Shown: one piece after another, positions 1 to 10,779 of the stretch
How positions within the stretch are numbered: the stretch's first letter is position 1
Layout of the letters: every line of letters starts with the position of its first letter
NCBI RefSeq assembly: GCF_014199415.1
Contig: NZ_JACIJN010000003.1
Location: forward strand, 124,001-188,000
Length of the DNA: 64,000 bases
From: Sphingomonas endophytica
Lineage (GTDB): Bacteria > Pseudomonadota > Alphaproteobacteria > Sphingomonadales > Sphingomonadaceae
Reading direction: 5' to 3'
The notes under the pieces: generated by a model
Database searches by the model: none
The model's input: only the letters and a program-made list of their open reading frames with translations
Told to the model about the DNA's origin: nothing
Made by a program: the position numbers and the translations under genes

Positions 1-32
1 GCTGGTGGCGGTGGCCTGATTCTTTCGCCCCC

Positions 33-253
33 GTCATTCCCGCGAAGGCGGGAATCCAGAACCTATGACGCCTCGGCCCTCTCGAAGACCTGCGCGTCTG
101 GATCCCCGCCTCCGCCGGGATGACGGAAAGAGGCAGGTGGTAAGGTGGGCGCTTCCCGCAACATGCCGTCCTCCCGGACTTGATCCGGCATCCCGCTTCT
201 TAGCTCGGTCGCAACGTAGAAGCGGGGCCTCGGATCAAGTCCGGGGCGACGAT
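33..253. repeat. two palindromic intergenic repeats before pyrB
   Basis: This 335-base stretch before pyrB holds no convincing gene. The first repeat pairs CCGTCATTCCCGCGAAGG (from 33) with its near-complement ending at about 126. The second, about 166-253, pairs a CGGACTTGATCCGG-type arm with GATCAAGTCCGGGGCGACG. The second belongs to the same family as the repeats near 2565, 8551 and 57452. At the very left edge a short open frame (…LVAVA, stop at 17-19) may be the last codons of an upstream gene, but it is too short to identify. Confidence 0.75.
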
Positions 254-335
254 AGGAGGGATGACGAGTGGCGACCCGGCCCGACCCCACACCCGACTTG
301 CCCCCTCCCCGCTCCGCCATTAGGCAGCGGCTTCG

Positions 336-1325
336 ATGAACCAGTCGGACCACCGCCCCGCCACGCTGATCCCCGGAGGCGCGGTGTTTCCGCACCGCCA
401 TCTGACCGGGATCGAGGGCCTGGAGCCCCATGAAATCACCTTCCTGCTCGACGAGGCCGAAACCTGGGTCGAGGCGAACCGCATCCGCGCCGCGCCCGAC
501 CAGCGGCTGGCGGGCTTCACGCAGATCAACGCTTTTTTCGAGAACAGCACGCGCACGTTGCTGAGCTTCGAGATCGCGGGCAAGCGGCTGGGCGCGGATG
601 TCGTCAACATGCACGCCGCGCAGTCGAGCGTGAAGAAGGGCGAGACGCTGATCGATACCGCGATGACGTTGAACGCGATGCGCGCCGACGTGATCGTGAT
701 CCGGCACATGTCGTCCGGCGCGGTGCGGCTGATCGCGGACAAGGTCGATTGCCCGGTGCTCAACGCCGGTGATGGGCGGCACGAGCATCCGACACAGGCG
801 CTGCTCGATGCGCTGACGATCCGGCGGCGGCTCGGCGGGATCGCCAACAAGCGGGTCGTGATCTGCGGCGACCTGCTGCACAGCCGCGTGGCGCGCTCGA
901 ACATCCTCGCGCTGACCGCGCTGGCTGCCGAGGTACGTGTCTGCGCGCCCTCGACCTTGATGCCGCCGGCGATCGAGCGGTTCGGCGTCACCGCCTTCAC
1001 CGATTTCGATAAGGCGATCGAGGGCGCGGACGTGGTGATGATGCTGCGGTTGCAGACCGAGCGGATGGCGGGCGGCTATGTCCCCTCAACGCGCGAATAT
1101 CATCTGCGCTACGGGCTGACGCTGGAGCGGCTCAACGATCGCGCGCCGGGGGCGCTGGTCATGCACCCGGGACCGATGAACCGCGGGGTGGAGATCGATT
1201 CGGCGGTCGCCGACCATGTCGAGCAATCGGCGATCACGGAGCAGGTGCAGATGGGCGTGGCGGTGCGGATGGCGTGTCTGGACGTGCTGACACGGCGTGC
1301 GCGCAAGGTGGAGGGCTGGGCATGA
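336..1325 (+). CDS. pyrB: aspartate carbamoyltransferase, catalytic subunit
   Basis: This enzyme joins carbamoyl phosphate and L-aspartate to give N-carbamoyl-aspartate, the first committed step of pyrimidine synthesis, in the cytoplasm. The 329-residue length fits the catalytic chain. The carbamoyl-phosphate loop is visible as FFENSTRT (S71-T74), followed by HPTQALLD in the middle and [12 protein letters not shown] near the C-terminus, all family signatures. The stop overlaps the start of the next gene as ATGA (1322-1325), so the two are co-translated. No regulatory PyrI gene is present in the window. The neighbour is a dihydroorotase-like protein without catalytic residues, which suggests the PyrB-pDHO type of holoenzyme known from Pseudomonas. 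Confidence 0.96.
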   Translation: MNQSDHRPATLIPGGAVFPHRHLTGIEGLEPHEITFLLDEAETWVEANRIRAAPDQRLAGFTQINAFFENSTRTLLSFEIAGKRLGADVVNMHAAQSSVKKGETLIDTAMTLNAMRADVIVIRHMSSGAVRLIADKVDCPVLNAGDGRHEHPTQALLDALTIRRRLGGIANKRVVICGDLLHSRVARSNILALTALAAEVRVCAPSTLMPPAIERFGVTAFTDFDKAIEGADVVMMLRLQTERMAGGYVPSTREYHLRYGLTLERLNDRAPGALVMHPGPMNRGVEIDSAVADHVEQSAITEQVQMGVAVRMACLDVLTRRARKVEGWA

Positions 1326-2542
1326 CGCAGGCGCTGCACCTGACCAATGCGCGGCTGGTCTGCCCGGCGGGCGGCGAGCGCGACGGCGAGTTGCTGATCG
1401 TCGACGGCACGATCGTTTCGGGCGAGGCGCCGAGCCATGCCGAGCGCGTCGACTGTCGCGGCAAATTGCTCGCGCCCGGCATCATCGACGTCGGCGTGGC
1501 GCGGATCGACCGCGCGGCGGCGCGCGCCGGGGGCGTGGTGCGGGTCGCGCCGATGCCCGACCAGGTGCCGGTGCTCGACGAGCCGGGCGCGGTGCAGCGA
1601 CTCGCGCTGATCGGGCGGCCCGATCTGTGGATCCATCCGATCGCGGCGGCGACGCGCGGGCTGGCGGGGGCCGATCTTGCCGAAATGGCGATCTGCCTGT
1701 CGGCGGGGGCGCGCGCGGTCGGGACCGGGCGCGGCTGGATCGCCGATTCGGGGGTGATGCACCGCGTGCTGATGTATGCGCGCGACCTCGACGTGGTGGT
1801 CGTCACCCACGCCGAGGACGGCGGGCTGGCGGCGGGCGCGGTGGCGACCGAGGGCGAGACCGCGACGCGGCTCGGGCTCCCGTCCGCCCCGGCGCTCGCC
1901 GAGCCGCTGGCGATCGCGCGCGACCTGATGCTGGCGGAAGAGACGGGCGCGCGGCTGCACCTGCGCTGCGTCACCACCGCGGCGGGGTTCGCCCTGGTGC
2001 GCGCGGCCAAGGCGCGCGGGGTGCGGGTGACGTGCGGCGTCACCCCGGCGTATCTGCTGCTCAGCGACAATGCGATGAGCGATTTCCGCACCTTCGCGCA
2101 TCTCTCGCCGCCGCTGCGCAGCGAGGACGACCGCAAGGCGGCGCTGGCGGCGCTGGCGGACGGGACGATCGACCTTCTGTGTTCGGGGCATGATCCGCGC
2201 GGGCCGGAGGAAAAGCGGCTGCCGTTCGCGGACGCCAGCGCGGGCGCGGCGGATGCGGCGACGCTGCTACCGCTCGCGCTGGGGCTGGCGCGCGACGGGC
2301 GGGTGACGCTGCCGCGGCTGTTCGCGCTGCTCGCCACCGGCCCGGCGGCGCTGCTCGGGCTGGAGACGGGAACGCTGGCGGCGGGGATGCCCGGCGACGT
2401 GATCCTGATCGACGAGAGCGCACCGTGGCAGATCGACGCCGACCGGCTGCCGGGCAAGGCGGGCAATACGCCGTTCGACGGGCTGCCGGTGCAGGGTCGC
2501 GTCGTCGCGATGTGGAAGGGCGGCCGCGCGATCGCGGGGTGA
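1322..2542 (+). CDS. pyrC: dihydroorotase-like protein without catalytic residues (pDHO)
   Basis: The 406-residue protein has the dihydroorotase/amidohydrolase fold but appears inactive. The metal-binding D-x-H-x-H after strand 1 reads DVGVA, the carboxylated lysine position reads ATRGL, the HIST-type histidine is replaced (LRCVTT), and the catalytic TDHAPH reads SGHDPR. Only the THAED histidine survives. In Pseudomonas such pseudo-dihydroorotases are structural partners needed to assemble active aspartate carbamoyltransferase; that role is inferred here from the ATGA overlap with pyrB. The start at 1322 is chosen over an in-frame one at 1274 because of that overlap. An active dihydroorotase should be encoded elsewhere. 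Automated annotation would probably call this pyrC. Confidence 0.85.
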   Translation: MTQALHLTNARLVCPAGGERDGELLIVDGTIVSGEAPSHAERVDCRGKLLAPGIIDVGVARIDRAAARAGGVVRVAPMPDQVPVLDEPGAVQRLALIGRPDLWIHPIAAATRGLAGADLAEMAICLSAGARAVGTGRGWIADSGVMHRVLMYARDLDVVVVTHAEDGGLAAGAVATEGETATRLGLPSAPALAEPLAIARDLMLAEETGARLHLRCVTTAAGFALVRAAKARGVRVTCGVTPAYLLLSDNAMSDFRTFAHLSPPLRSEDDRKAALAALADGTIDLLCSGHDPRGPEEKRLPFADASAGAADAATLLPLALGLARDGRVTLPRLFALLATGPAALLGLETGTLAAGMPGDVILIDESAPWQIDADRLPGKAGNTPFDGLPVQGRVVAMWKGGRAIAG

Positions 2543-2564
2543 GCGACCGCGCGCTCCTTTCACT

Positions 2565-2650
2565 CCGTCACCCCGGACTTGATCCGGGGTCCCGCTTTGC
2601 GGCGCGTCAGAAGAAAGAAGCCGGGTCCCGGATCAAGTCCGGGACGACGG
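2565..2650. repeat. palindromic intergenic repeat (GGACTTGATCC family)
   Basis: CCGTCACCCCGGACTTGATCC at the left and GGATCAAGTCCGGGACGACGG at the right are inverted copies that can form one long hairpin. It separates the convergent pyrC-like gene and the TPR gene. Family members occur near 166, 8551 and 57452. Confidence 0.85.
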
Positions 2651-2655
2651 AGATG

Positions 2656-3414
2656 TCAGTATGCCGCCACCGTCACAGAATCGGCGCGGTGGAGCGCCAG
2701 CGCCTCGGGCTGGCCGGGGTCGATCGCGGGGGTGATCTTGAGCAGCGCGGCGACCTGATCCGCGGCCCCGTGCGGGCGGGCGAAGCGCATCCAGCCGAGG
2801 ATCCGCTCGCGCGCCTTGGCCGGCGGAAGGTCGAGCCCGACGAGGAAGAACGCGTCGGGCCATTCGCCGGCCAGCGCGAGCGCGAGCGCCAGATTCTGCC
2901 GGGTGCGCGCATCGACGCCGGGGACGCGCATCGCCGCCATCAGCACCTCGACGCCCTGCCCCGGCGCGCCGGCGAGCGCCAGCGCCAGCCCGCGGTCGGC
3001 GGCGGGGATCAGCGCGGCATAGCGCGACAGCGTCGCCTGCGCGGCGTCATGCTGCCCGCTCGCGATCTGCGCGAGCACGAGGTGGAGCGCGGTCGCGCCG
3101 TCGGCCTGCCGCAGCGCGAGCGCGTCATCGAACGCCTGCGCTGCCGAGCGGAAGCGGCCGGCGCGCAAATAGGCGGTGCCGAGCAGCGCGCGGCGCGCGC
3201 CGTCGCTGCCGTCGCGCGTCACTGCCTGTTCCGCGCGCGCGACCGCTTCCGGCCAGTGGCGATGCCGGAGCGCGCGCTCGGCGGCGGCGACATCGGCCGC
3301 GCCGGCATCGGCGACGACGTGCGCGCGGCCGAAATCGAAATGCCAGACGCTGCACCCGGCCAGCGACAGCGCGGCGGCGACGATCGTGGCGAGGCGGGAC
3401 GGGCCAACCTTCAT
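2656..3414 (-). CDS. TPR-repeat lipoprotein
   Basis: The 252-residue protein begins with a lipoprotein signal: a basic start, a hydrophobic stretch, then the lipobox LAGC with Cys at about residue 21. After it come alanine-rich helical repeats of tetratricopeptide type (for example ALLGTAYLRAGRFRSAAQAF and ALALALAGEWPDAFFLVG), so it is probably a periplasmic, membrane-anchored protein scaffold. Its start codon overlaps the stop of the ParA-like gene by one base (TGATG), which shows translational coupling. The partner and substrate are unknown. The pairing of a ParA ATPase with a TPR lipoprotein recalls tad pilus loci, but no other pilus gene is near. Confidence 0.8.
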   Translation of the reverse strand: MKVGPSRLATIVAAALSLAGCSVWHFDFGRAHVVADAGAADVAAAERALRHRHWPEAVARAEQAVTRDGSDGARRALLGTAYLRAGRFRSAAQAFDDALALRQADGATALHLVLAQIASGQHDAAQATLSRYAALIPAADRGLALALAGAPGQGVEVLMAAMRVPGVDARTRQNLALALALAGEWPDAFFLVGLDLPPAKARERILGWMRFARPHGAADQVAALLKITPAIDPGQPEALALHRADSVTVAAY

Positions 3415-4130
3415 CAGGTCAGCACCCGCCGGCCGAAGCTGTGCGCGGTCGCGCGCACCGCGCCATAGCCGCCGCCGGGCGTGCTGGTCGTGAAGACGGT
3501 GCGGCGGAAATTCTTTTCGAGCCGGTCGGAGACGTGGCTCCACAGCGCCACGATCTCCCCGGCGGCCGGGCCGTCCGGGTCGGTTTCCAGCACGGTGCGG
3601 CCATCGGCCATCGCGGTGGCATATTCGGTGCGCTGGTGGACGGTGATCGCGGCGACGGTGCCGTGCTGCGACAAGGCCATGGCGGTGTCCGCGGTGATCG
3701 GGGCGCCCGCGGTCGCGGCGTTGACGACGAACAGCAGCGGCTTCCCCGAGCGTTCGCATAGCTCGACGGTCCCGCCGACCGCGTGGAGATCGTGCGGGCT
3801 GGGCCGCGTCGGCACGACGATCAGCTCGGCAAGGTGGATCGCGGCCTGGATCGCGACGGTCAGCGCGGGCGGGGTGTCGATCAATACCAGCCGCACGCCT
3901 TTCTCGCGCAAGCCATCGAGGTCCGGCCCGAGCCGGGTGACGCCCGAGGCGGCGAACGACGGGGATGGCGCGGTGCGCGCGGCCGCCCATGGCGCGAGCG
4001 TGCCCTGCGGGTCGAGATCGAGCAGCGCAACCGGCCCGAGGCCGGCGCGCTCCGCCTGCACCGCGAGATGCCCGGCCAGCGTCGTCTTGCCCGAGCCGCC
4101 CTTTTGCGATGCCACCGCGAGTACGCGCAT
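3414..4130 (-). CDS. ParA-family ATPase
   Basis: This is a 238-residue deviant-Walker P-loop ATPase. MRVLAVASQKGGSGKTTLAG at the N-terminus holds the KGGSGKTT signature, and LLDLDPQGTL and VLIDTPPAL are the switch motifs. The start at 4130 is chosen because MRVLAVAS matches the family N-terminus; an in-frame start at 4175 would add 15 unconserved residues. ParA proteins position plasmids, chromosomes or protein machines by cycling on the nucleoid or membrane. No parB, parS or replication gene is adjacent, so chromosome partition by this copy is unlikely. Coupling to a TPR lipoprotein suggests a cell-envelope cargo, which is an inference. Confidence 0.85.
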   Translation of the reverse strand: MRVLAVASQKGGSGKTTLAGHLAVQAERAGLGPVALLDLDPQGTLAPWAAARTAPSPSFAASGVTRLGPDLDGLREKGVRLVLIDTPPALTVAIQAAIHLAELIVVPTRPSPHDLHAVGGTVELCERSGKPLLFVVNAATAGAPITADTAMALSQHGTVAAITVHQRTEYATAMADGRTVLETDPDGPAAGEIVALWSHVSDRLEKNFRRTVFTTSTPGGGYGAVRATAHSFGRRVLT

Positions 4131-4208
4131 GTCGGCTGCCGATGTCCCCGTTTGATCCGGGTGACTGCATCGCACACGGATGGTGGAGGAAGCGTTAATG
4201 CCGTTCGG

Positions 4209-5090
4209 TCAGATACTTGCCCATTCAGCGCGCGGGACGCCCTGAGCCCAGAGCAACGCGGTGAGATCGCCGTGTTCGATCCGCGCCGCCGCCGCCGCGG
4301 CGACGATCGGCTTGGCGTGGTAAGCGACGCCCAGCCCCGCGATCTCGATCATCGCCAGATCATTCGCCCCGTCGCCGACCGCCAGCGTCGCCGCGTCCGC
4401 CAGCCCGAGCGCGGCGCGCGTCTCCAGCAGCGTCTCGCGCTTGGTGGCGGCGCCGACGATCGGGCGCGCGACCGTCCCCGACAAGGTCGCGCCGTCGATC
4501 TCGAGCACGTTGGCGATCGCGCGGTCGAAACCGATCTCGGCGGCGACCGGCTCGGCGAAGCGCGTGAACCCGCCGGACACCAGCACCGCGCTTGCCCCCC
4601 ACGCGCGCATCGTCCTGACCAGCGCGCGCGCACCGGGCATCAATTGCACGCGCTCGGCGCGGCAGGTGTCGATAACCGCGGCGTCGAGCCCCTTGAGCAA
4701 CGCGACGCGCGCGTCGAGCGCGGCCTCGAAGTCCAGCTCGCCGCGCATCGCCGCCTCGGTGATTGCGGCGATCTTCGGCTTGAGCCCGGCATAGTCGGCG
4801 AGTTCGTCGATGCACTCGACGGTGATCATCGTCGAATCCATGTCCGCGACGAGCAGCATCTTGCGGCGACCGTCGCGGGGCTGGACGACCACGTCGACGC
4901 GCTCGAACGCGCCCTCCAGCGCGACGCGCGCCTCGGCGGGCGCCAGCTCTAAGTGCCAGTCGGCGGCGTCGCCCTCGTCGATCCACGCCATGGTCGTCGG
5001 CGCGCAGCCCGCCGCGGCGAGGCGATCGTGCGCCTCGGCCATGATGTTGGGCGTCAGCCGCCCTGCTGCTATCAGCGTCGCCGTGAACAT
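4209..5090 (-). CDS. serB: phosphoserine phosphatase
   Basis: This HAD-superfamily enzyme hydrolyses O-phosphoserine to L-serine, the last step of serine synthesis. In the 293-residue protein the nucleophile motif is DMDST (D83, D85), followed by VSGGFTRF (motif II) and [10 protein letters not shown] (motif IV). The first 75 residues form the N-terminal domain usual for alphaproteobacterial SerB. The start at 5090 is supported by the family N-terminus MFTATLIAA. Its start codon lies within the same CATG as the start codon of miaA on the other strand (5088-5091), so the two divergent genes have no intergenic space and each promoter must lie inside the other gene. Confidence 0.93.
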   Translation of the reverse strand: MFTATLIAAGRLTPNIMAEAHDRLAAAGCAPTTMAWIDEGDAADWHLELAPAEARVALEGAFERVDVVVQPRDGRRKMLLVADMDSTMITVECIDELADYAGLKPKIAAITEAAMRGELDFEAALDARVALLKGLDAAVIDTCRAERVQLMPGARALVRTMRAWGASAVLVSGGFTRFAEPVAAEIGFDRAIANVLEIDGATLSGTVARPIVGAATKRETLLETRAALGLADAATLAVGDGANDLAMIEIAGLGVAYHAKPIVAAAAAARIEHGDLTALLWAQGVPRAEWASI

Positions 5091-6003
5091 GCCTAACCCC
5101 GCAAAGCCAAGGCTGGCGCTCATCGCAGGGCCGACCGCCAGCGGCAAGAGCGCGCTGGCGATCGAGCTGGCGGAGGAGGTCGGCGGGACGGTCATCAACG
5201 CCGACGCCAGCCAGGTGTATCGCGACCTGCGCGTGCTGTCGGCACGCCCTTCCCCCGCCGACGAAGCGCGCGTACCGCATCGGCTGTTCGGTTATGTCGA
5301 TGGCGTGGAGGCGTGTTCGGCGGCGCGCTGGGCGGCTGATGCCGCGGCGGAGGTGCGGCGCGTTCATGCCGCGGGCGGCGTGCCGGTGCTGGCCGGCGGG
5401 ACCGGGCTGTACCTGCGCACCCTGCTCGACGGAATCGCGCCGGTGCCGGAGATCGACGCCGCGGTCCGCGCGGCAGTGCGGGCGATGCCGGTCGCCGAGG
5501 CCCATGCGACGCTGTCGCGGGAAGACCCGGAAGCGGCGGCGCGGCTCAATGCGCGCGATACGACGCGGGTCGCCCGCGCGCTGGAGGTGGTGCGGTCGAC
5601 CGGGCGGACGCTGGCGGCGTGGCAAGCCGACCGAAGCGGCGGGATCGGCCACATGTTCGACGTGCGCGGGCTCGTGCTGCTGCCCGACCGCGAGACGCTG
5701 ATGGCACGCTGCGACGCGCGGCTGGCGGAGATGTTCGCCATGGGCGGAGTCGAGGAGGTCGCCGCGCTGCTCGCGCGGGCCGACATCCCCGCCGACGCGC
5801 CCGTGCGGCGCGCGATCGGGGTGCCGGAAATCGTCGCCATGCTCTCGGGCGAGCGGTCACGCGACGATGCGCTGACGGCCGCGCAGCTCGCGACACGGCG
5901 CTATGCCAAGCGGCAATATACGTGGTTTCGCAATCAGTTACCCACTGAATGGCAATGCTGCGCCGCGCCAAATTTGCAATTATATTTCTCGAAAAGCGGT
6001 TGA
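5089..6003 (+). CDS. miaA: tRNA dimethylallyltransferase
   Basis: This enzyme transfers a dimethylallyl group to A37 of tRNAs that read UNN codons. The 304-residue protein has the P-loop [11 protein letters not shown] (G14-S21), the [17 protein letters not shown] segment, the [13 protein letters not shown] signature and a C-terminal [14 protein letters not shown] motif typical of MiaA. The start at 5089 is chosen because the P-loop then sits 13 residues in, as in homologues; an upstream in-frame extension to 4810 only reads antisense to serB. No clear Shine-Dalgarno sequence precedes it. The start codon overlaps that of serB head to head. Confidence 0.94.
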   Translation: MPNPAKPRLALIAGPTASGKSALAIELAEEVGGTVINADASQVYRDLRVLSARPSPADEARVPHRLFGYVDGVEACSAARWAADAAAEVRRVHAAGGVPVLAGGTGLYLRTLLDGIAPVPEIDAAVRAAVRAMPVAEAHATLSREDPEAAARLNARDTTRVARALEVVRSTGRTLAAWQADRSGGIGHMFDVRGLVLLPDRETLMARCDARLAEMFAMGGVEEVAALLARADIPADAPVRRAIGVPEIVAMLSGERSRDDALTAAQLATRRYAKRQYTWFRNQLPTEWQCCAAPNLQLYFSKSG

Positions 6004-6083
6004 CGCGTAACTTTCTATGCCGTAGCGCGCCCCTGCCCGGCGGAGTAAGACACCCGCCCTTTCCTTTCTTGAGGAGACGTGAC

Positions 6084-7859
6084 GTGACCGAGAAGAGCGG
6101 AGCAGACATCCTGGTCGAGGCGCTGTGCGATCTCGGCGTGGAGGTCGTGTTCGGCTATCCGGGCGGTGCCGTCCTGCCGATCTACGACGCCTTGTTCCGG
6201 AATTCCGTCGAGAAAGGTGGGAAGATCCGGCACATCCTCGTGCGTCACGAACAGGCCGCCACCCATGCCGCGGAAGGCTATGCGCGCTCGACCGGCAAGC
6301 CGGGCGTCGTGCTCGTCACCTCCGGCCCCGGTGCGACCAATGCGGTCACCGGGATCACCGACGCGTTGCTCGATTCGATCCCGATGGTGGTCATCACCGG
6401 GCAGGTCCCGACCGCGTTGATCGGCTCGGACGCGTTCCAGGAAGCCGATACCGTCGGCATCACGCGTCATTGCTCGAAGCACAATTATCTCGTGAAGGAC
6501 CCGGCGCGGCTCGGCGCGGTGATCCATGAGGCGTTTCATATCGCGACCTCGGGCCGCCCCGGCCCGGTCGTGGTCGACATCCCCAAGGACGTGCAGGTCG
6601 CGACCGCCGGCTATGCCAAGCCCGGCCCGATCCAGCACAAGACCTATCGCCCGCAGCTCAAGGCCGATCGCGCCGCGATCGAGCAGGTCGTCGATATGCT
6701 GGCGGCGGCGGAGCGCCCGGTGCTCTATACCGGTGGCGGAGTCATCAACTCGGGGCCGGCGGCCTCGCAATTGCTGCAGGAGCTGGTCAGGATCACCGGC
6801 GCGCCGGTGACCTCGACGTTGATGGGGCTGGGCGCCTATCCCGCGAGCGGGCCGCAATGGCTCGGGATGCTGGGGATGCACGGCACCTATGAAGCGAACA
6901 TGGCGATGAACCAGGCCGATCTGGTCGTCGCGATCGGCTCGCGCTTCGACGATCGGGTGACCGGGCGGCTCGACGCCTTCTCGCCCAACAGTCGCAAGGT
7001 GCATATCGACATCGACCGGTCGAGCATCAACAAGACGGTGCGGATCGACCTTCCGATCGTCGCCGATGCCGGCCACGCGATGCAGGACATGATCCACGTC
7101 TGGAAGGCGCGCCAGCATCCGAAACCCGACATTGCCGAGTGGTTGCGGCGGATCGAGGGCTGGCGGGCGCGCAAATGCCTCGACTTCCCCGAGAACGGTC
7201 CGAATTCGATGAACGGCGAGATCATGCCGCAGCGCGCGGTCCGCGCCCTGTACGACGCCACGCATCACCGCCAGCCGATCATCACCACCGAGGTCGGCCA
7301 GCACCAGATGTGGGCCGCGCAGCATTTCGGGTTCGACCTGCCGAACAAGTGGCTGACGAGTGGCGGGCTCGGCACGATGGGCTATGGCCTGCCCGCCGCG
7401 ATCGGCGCGCAGCTCGGCAATCCGAATGCGCTGGTGATCGATATCGCGGGCGAGGCGTCGATCCAGATGAACATCCAGGAGCTGGCGACGGCGACGCAAT
7501 ATCGCCTGCCGGTGAAGGTGTTCATCCTCAACAACGAATATATGGGGATGGTCCGCCAGTGGCAGGAGCTGACCTATGAGAGCCGCTATGCCGAGAGCTA
7601 TTCGGACTCGCTGCCCGATTTCGTGAAGCTGGCCGAGGCCTATGGCTGGAAGGGCATCCGGATCGAACATCCCGATCAGCTTGAGGACGGGATCGCCGCG
7701 ATGCTCGCGCATGATGGCCCGGTGATGGTGGATTGCATGGTGGCGAAACTCGCCAATTGCTTCCCGATGATCCCGAGCGGCGCGGCGCATACCGACATGA
7801 TCCTGCAGGCCAATGAGGTCAGCGGGACGATGGACGACGAGGCCAAGGCGCTGGTTTGA
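6084..7859 (+). CDS. ilvB: acetolactate synthase, large (catalytic) subunit
   Basis: This thiamine-diphosphate enzyme makes acetolactate or acetohydroxybutyrate, the first common step of valine, leucine and isoleucine synthesis. The start is GTG at 6084, seven bases after a GAGGAG Shine-Dalgarno (6071-6076), giving 591 residues. The catalytic glutamate is E56 in RHEQAATHAAEGYAR. FAD- and quinone-fold motifs such as GSRFDDRVTGRL are present. The ThDP/Mg motif reads GEAS…NN, with Glu in place of the usual Asp of GD(A/G)S. An in-frame open extension back to 5949 is untypical of the family and is rejected. ilvN and ilvC follow, separated by repeat elements. Confidence 0.95.
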   Translation: MTEKSGADILVEALCDLGVEVVFGYPGGAVLPIYDALFRNSVEKGGKIRHILVRHEQAATHAAEGYARSTGKPGVVLVTSGPGATNAVTGITDALLDSIPMVVITGQVPTALIGSDAFQEADTVGITRHCSKHNYLVKDPARLGAVIHEAFHIATSGRPGPVVVDIPKDVQVATAGYAKPGPIQHKTYRPQLKADRAAIEQVVDMLAAAERPVLYTGGGVINSGPAASQLLQELVRITGAPVTSTLMGLGAYPASGPQWLGMLGMHGTYEANMAMNQADLVVAIGSRFDDRVTGRLDAFSPNSRKVHIDIDRSSINKTVRIDLPIVADAGHAMQDMIHVWKARQHPKPDIAEWLRRIEGWRARKCLDFPENGPNSMNGEIMPQRAVRALYDATHHRQPIITTEVGQHQMWAAQHFGFDLPNKWLTSGGLGTMGYGLPAAIGAQLGNPNALVIDIAGEASIQMNIQELATATQYRLPVKVFILNNEYMGMVRQWQELTYESRYAESYSDSLPDFVKLAEAYGWKGIRIEHPDQLEDGIAAMLAHDGPVMVDCMVAKLANCFPMIPSGAAHTDMILQANEVSGTMDDEAKALV

Positions 7860-7863
7860 TCGA

Positions 7864-7998
7864 GGCTCCCCTCCCTTTCAAGGGAGGGGCTGGGGGTGGG
7901 TGTCGTGCTCGTGATACGGCACCGCCCGCGCCCCGATCAGCTGTACGCCGCCAAGACGCCACCCACCCCCGACCCCTCCCTCGCAAGGGAGGGGAGTG
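7864..7998. repeat. long-range inverted repeat between ilvB and ilvN
   Basis: Two arms lie about 70 bases apart. Each contains the short palindrome CCCCTCCCTT…AAGGGAGGGG, and together they form a larger inverted repeat (CTGGGGGTGGGTG on the left, CACCCACCCCCGACC on the right). The DNA can therefore fold as two small hairpins or one large cruciform. The same short palindrome recurs after ilvC near 9791. The right arm lies directly upstream of the ilvN start region and may influence its translation. Confidence 0.85.
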
Positions 7999-8007
7999 AG
8001 AGCTGAA

Positions 8008-8523
8008 ATGCACATCCGTGAAGAGAAAGCCGAACGCCACACTTTGGCGGTGATCGTCGACAACGAGCCGGGCATCCTCGCCCGGATCGCCGGGCTGTTC
8101 ACCGCGCGCGGCTATAATATCGAGAGCCTGACGGTCAGCGAGATCACCGCCGACAAGGCGGTCAGCCGGATCACGATCGTCACCAGCGCCAGCCCGGCGA
8201 CGCTGGAGCAGATCGTCGCGCAGCTCGACCGGCTGGTGCCGGTCCACCGCGTCCACGACCTGACCGCCGAGGGCGATCACGTCGAACGCGAGCTGGCGCT
8301 GGTCAAGGTGCGCGGCGTCGGCGACCATCGGATCGAGGCGTTGCGGCTCGCCGAGGTCTATCGCGCGCGGGTGGTCGACGCGACGACCAGCAGCTTCGTG
8401 TTCGAGGTGACGGGCGGGATCGAAAAGATCGACAAGTTCGTCGAGCTGATGGACGAGGTCGGCCTGATCGAGGTCGCGCGCACCGGCGTGGTCGCGATCG
8501 CGCGCGGCAAGGACGCGGCCTAA
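8008..8523 (+). CDS. ilvN: acetolactate synthase, small (regulatory) subunit
   Basis: This ACT-domain subunit stimulates the catalytic IlvB chain and confers feedback inhibition by valine. The 171-residue protein opens with HTLAVIVDNEPGILARIAGL, the hallmark ACT sequence, followed by FTARGYNIESLTVS, and has the C-terminal dimerisation half usual for IlvH/IlvN. I chose ATG 8008; a GTG four codons upstream (7996) is in frame and lies inside the repeat. It lies between ilvB and ilvC on the same strand. Confidence 0.94.
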   Translation: MHIREEKAERHTLAVIVDNEPGILARIAGLFTARGYNIESLTVSEITADKAVSRITIVTSASPATLEQIVAQLDRLVPVHRVHDLTAEGDHVERELALVKVRGVGDHRIEALRLAEVYRARVVDATTSSFVFEVTGGIEKIDKFVELMDEVGLIEVARTGVVAIARGKDAA

Positions 8524-8550
8524 AACTTCGCTATTGGATCAACATAACCC

Positions 8551-9669
<1,119 letters not shown>

Positions 9670-9790
9670 TCGCAGCGCAGCGTGCGGCAGCCACGCTGCC
9701 GCTCGACTGCGCCAGATCGGCCGGCGCGGCAGAGCCGGCCCAGAGGGCACGGCTCTGCCGGGTCCGACGGGCCGGCGGGCGGGGAGCGCT

Positions 9791-9820
9791 GCTCCCCTCC
9801 CTTTCAAGGGAGGGGCTTTT
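9791..9820 (+). terminator. palindrome with short T-run after ilvC
   Basis: CCCCTCCCTT and AAGGGAGGGG form a compact hairpin followed by CTTTT, so this copy of the palindrome could end ilvC transcription. A separate 10-bp inverted repeat with a 14-base loop (CGGCAGAGCC / GGCTCTGCCG, 9727-9760) lies between ilvC and this hairpin. Confidence 0.5.
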
Positions 9821-9895
9821 ACAGCGACCCACCTAACCGCTTTGTAACCGCGAAGCCGATTGCCGCCCGCGACCGCCTCCTGTACTCGCGCGCAG

Positions 9896-10684
9896 ATGCG
9901 GACGGCGACGTACCGAGCTTCGTCGTACCGGACCCGTCAGGACACGGGCAGCCGAATCGTGTCGGTGCTGCTGGCGGTCGGCATCGCGATCGCGATCATC
10001 CTTGCGCTGCTCACCATGGGCGGGGTGGTGCACGGCGACTTCGGCGACGGACGCCGGCTGGTCAGCTTCGACGTCCGCAACGAGGGCGCCAAGCAGCAGA
10101 AGTCGGAGACGCAAAAGGCCGAACGCCAGCAGGCCGCGCCGACCCGCAGCGAGATCACCCCGCCGCGCGTCGTCACCCCGCGCCCGGTGCCCGCGCCGCC
10201 GCTCCCCGAGCAGCCGCTGCACCTGCCCGGCGTGATGATCCTCAACCATGTCGATTACGCCGCGTCGGATATCGGCACGATCAAGGGCACTGCCGGCCCG
10301 TCCGGCAGCGGCAAGGGCGATAGCGGACGCGGCGACGACACGCAGACCGTCGGGCTGGGGCCGGGCGGCGAGCCGCTGTACGCCGCCGAATGGTATCGCC
10401 GCCCGCGCCCCGCCGAGACGCAGCCGTACATGCCGCGCGGCAAGACCGGTTGGGGGATGGTGGCGTGCCGCACCGCGCCGCGCTTCCATGTCGAGGATTG
10501 CCGCGAGCTGGGCGAGACGCCGGGCTCCGGGATCGGACGGGGATTGCGGCAGGCGGCATGGCAGTTCCTCGTCCGCCCGCCGCGTAAGGGCGGGACCGAG
10601 TTGATCGGCGCGTGGGTGCGGATCCGCTTCGACATCATCCCCACCGGCGGCCCCGATCCGGATCAGGACCCGGCGGGCGAATAG
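9896..10684 (+). CDS. TonB-like energy-transducer family protein
   Basis: The protein of about 262 residues has a short cytoplasmic N-terminus, one membrane helix ([19 protein letters not shown]), a Lys/Gln- then proline-rich linker ([19 protein letters not shown]), and a C-terminal domain with paired cysteines ([19 protein letters not shown]) ending in a β-rich VRIRFDI segment. This layout resembles TonB-type periplasmic proteins that span towards the outer membrane, but the C-terminal domain is divergent and no ExbB/ExbD genes adjoin. I chose ATG 9896, which places the helix about 20 residues in; 12 residues upstream are also open. The role is unproven. Confidence 0.6.
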   Translation: MRTATYRASSYRTRQDTGSRIVSVLLAVGIAIAIILALLTMGGVVHGDFGDGRRLVSFDVRNEGAKQQKSETQKAERQQAAPTRSEITPPRVVTPRPVPAPPLPEQPLHLPGVMILNHVDYAASDIGTIKGTAGPSGSGKGDSGRGDDTQTVGLGPGGEPLYAAEWYRRPRPAETQPYMPRGKTGWGMVACRTAPRFHVEDCRELGETPGSGIGRGLRQAAWQFLVRPPRKGGTELIGAWVRIRFDIIPTGGPDPDQDPAGE

Positions 10685-10779
10685 CGGCCTCGCCGCGAAA
10701 TGATCCGTTTCGCGCGTGGCGTCTTCGCAACGACGCCAAACTGTGGTGCAACCGCCCGCACAACAGGAGGATCAACAAC

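Noticed and set aside
3414..4130. Chromosome or plasmid partition locus
   Set aside because: No parB gene, no parS-like inverted repeats and no replication gene are nearby.
2656..4170. One 504-residue protein over the TPR gene and the ParA region
   Set aside because: The upstream part is out of frame with ParA and Arg-rich. The lipoprotein signal at 3414 and the TGATG overlap give a clear start.
6000..6028. TTGACG with TAGCGC at 17 bases as an ilvB promoter
   Set aside because: The −10 part is too poor to report as a site, although TTGACG overlapping the miaA stop is suggestive.
5949..6083. A 45-residue N-terminal extension of ilvB, or a leader peptide before it
   Set aside because: The frame has no stop before ilvB and no run of Ile, Val or Leu codons before a hairpin. 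The GTG at 6084 has a good Shine-Dalgarno and matches the family N-terminus.
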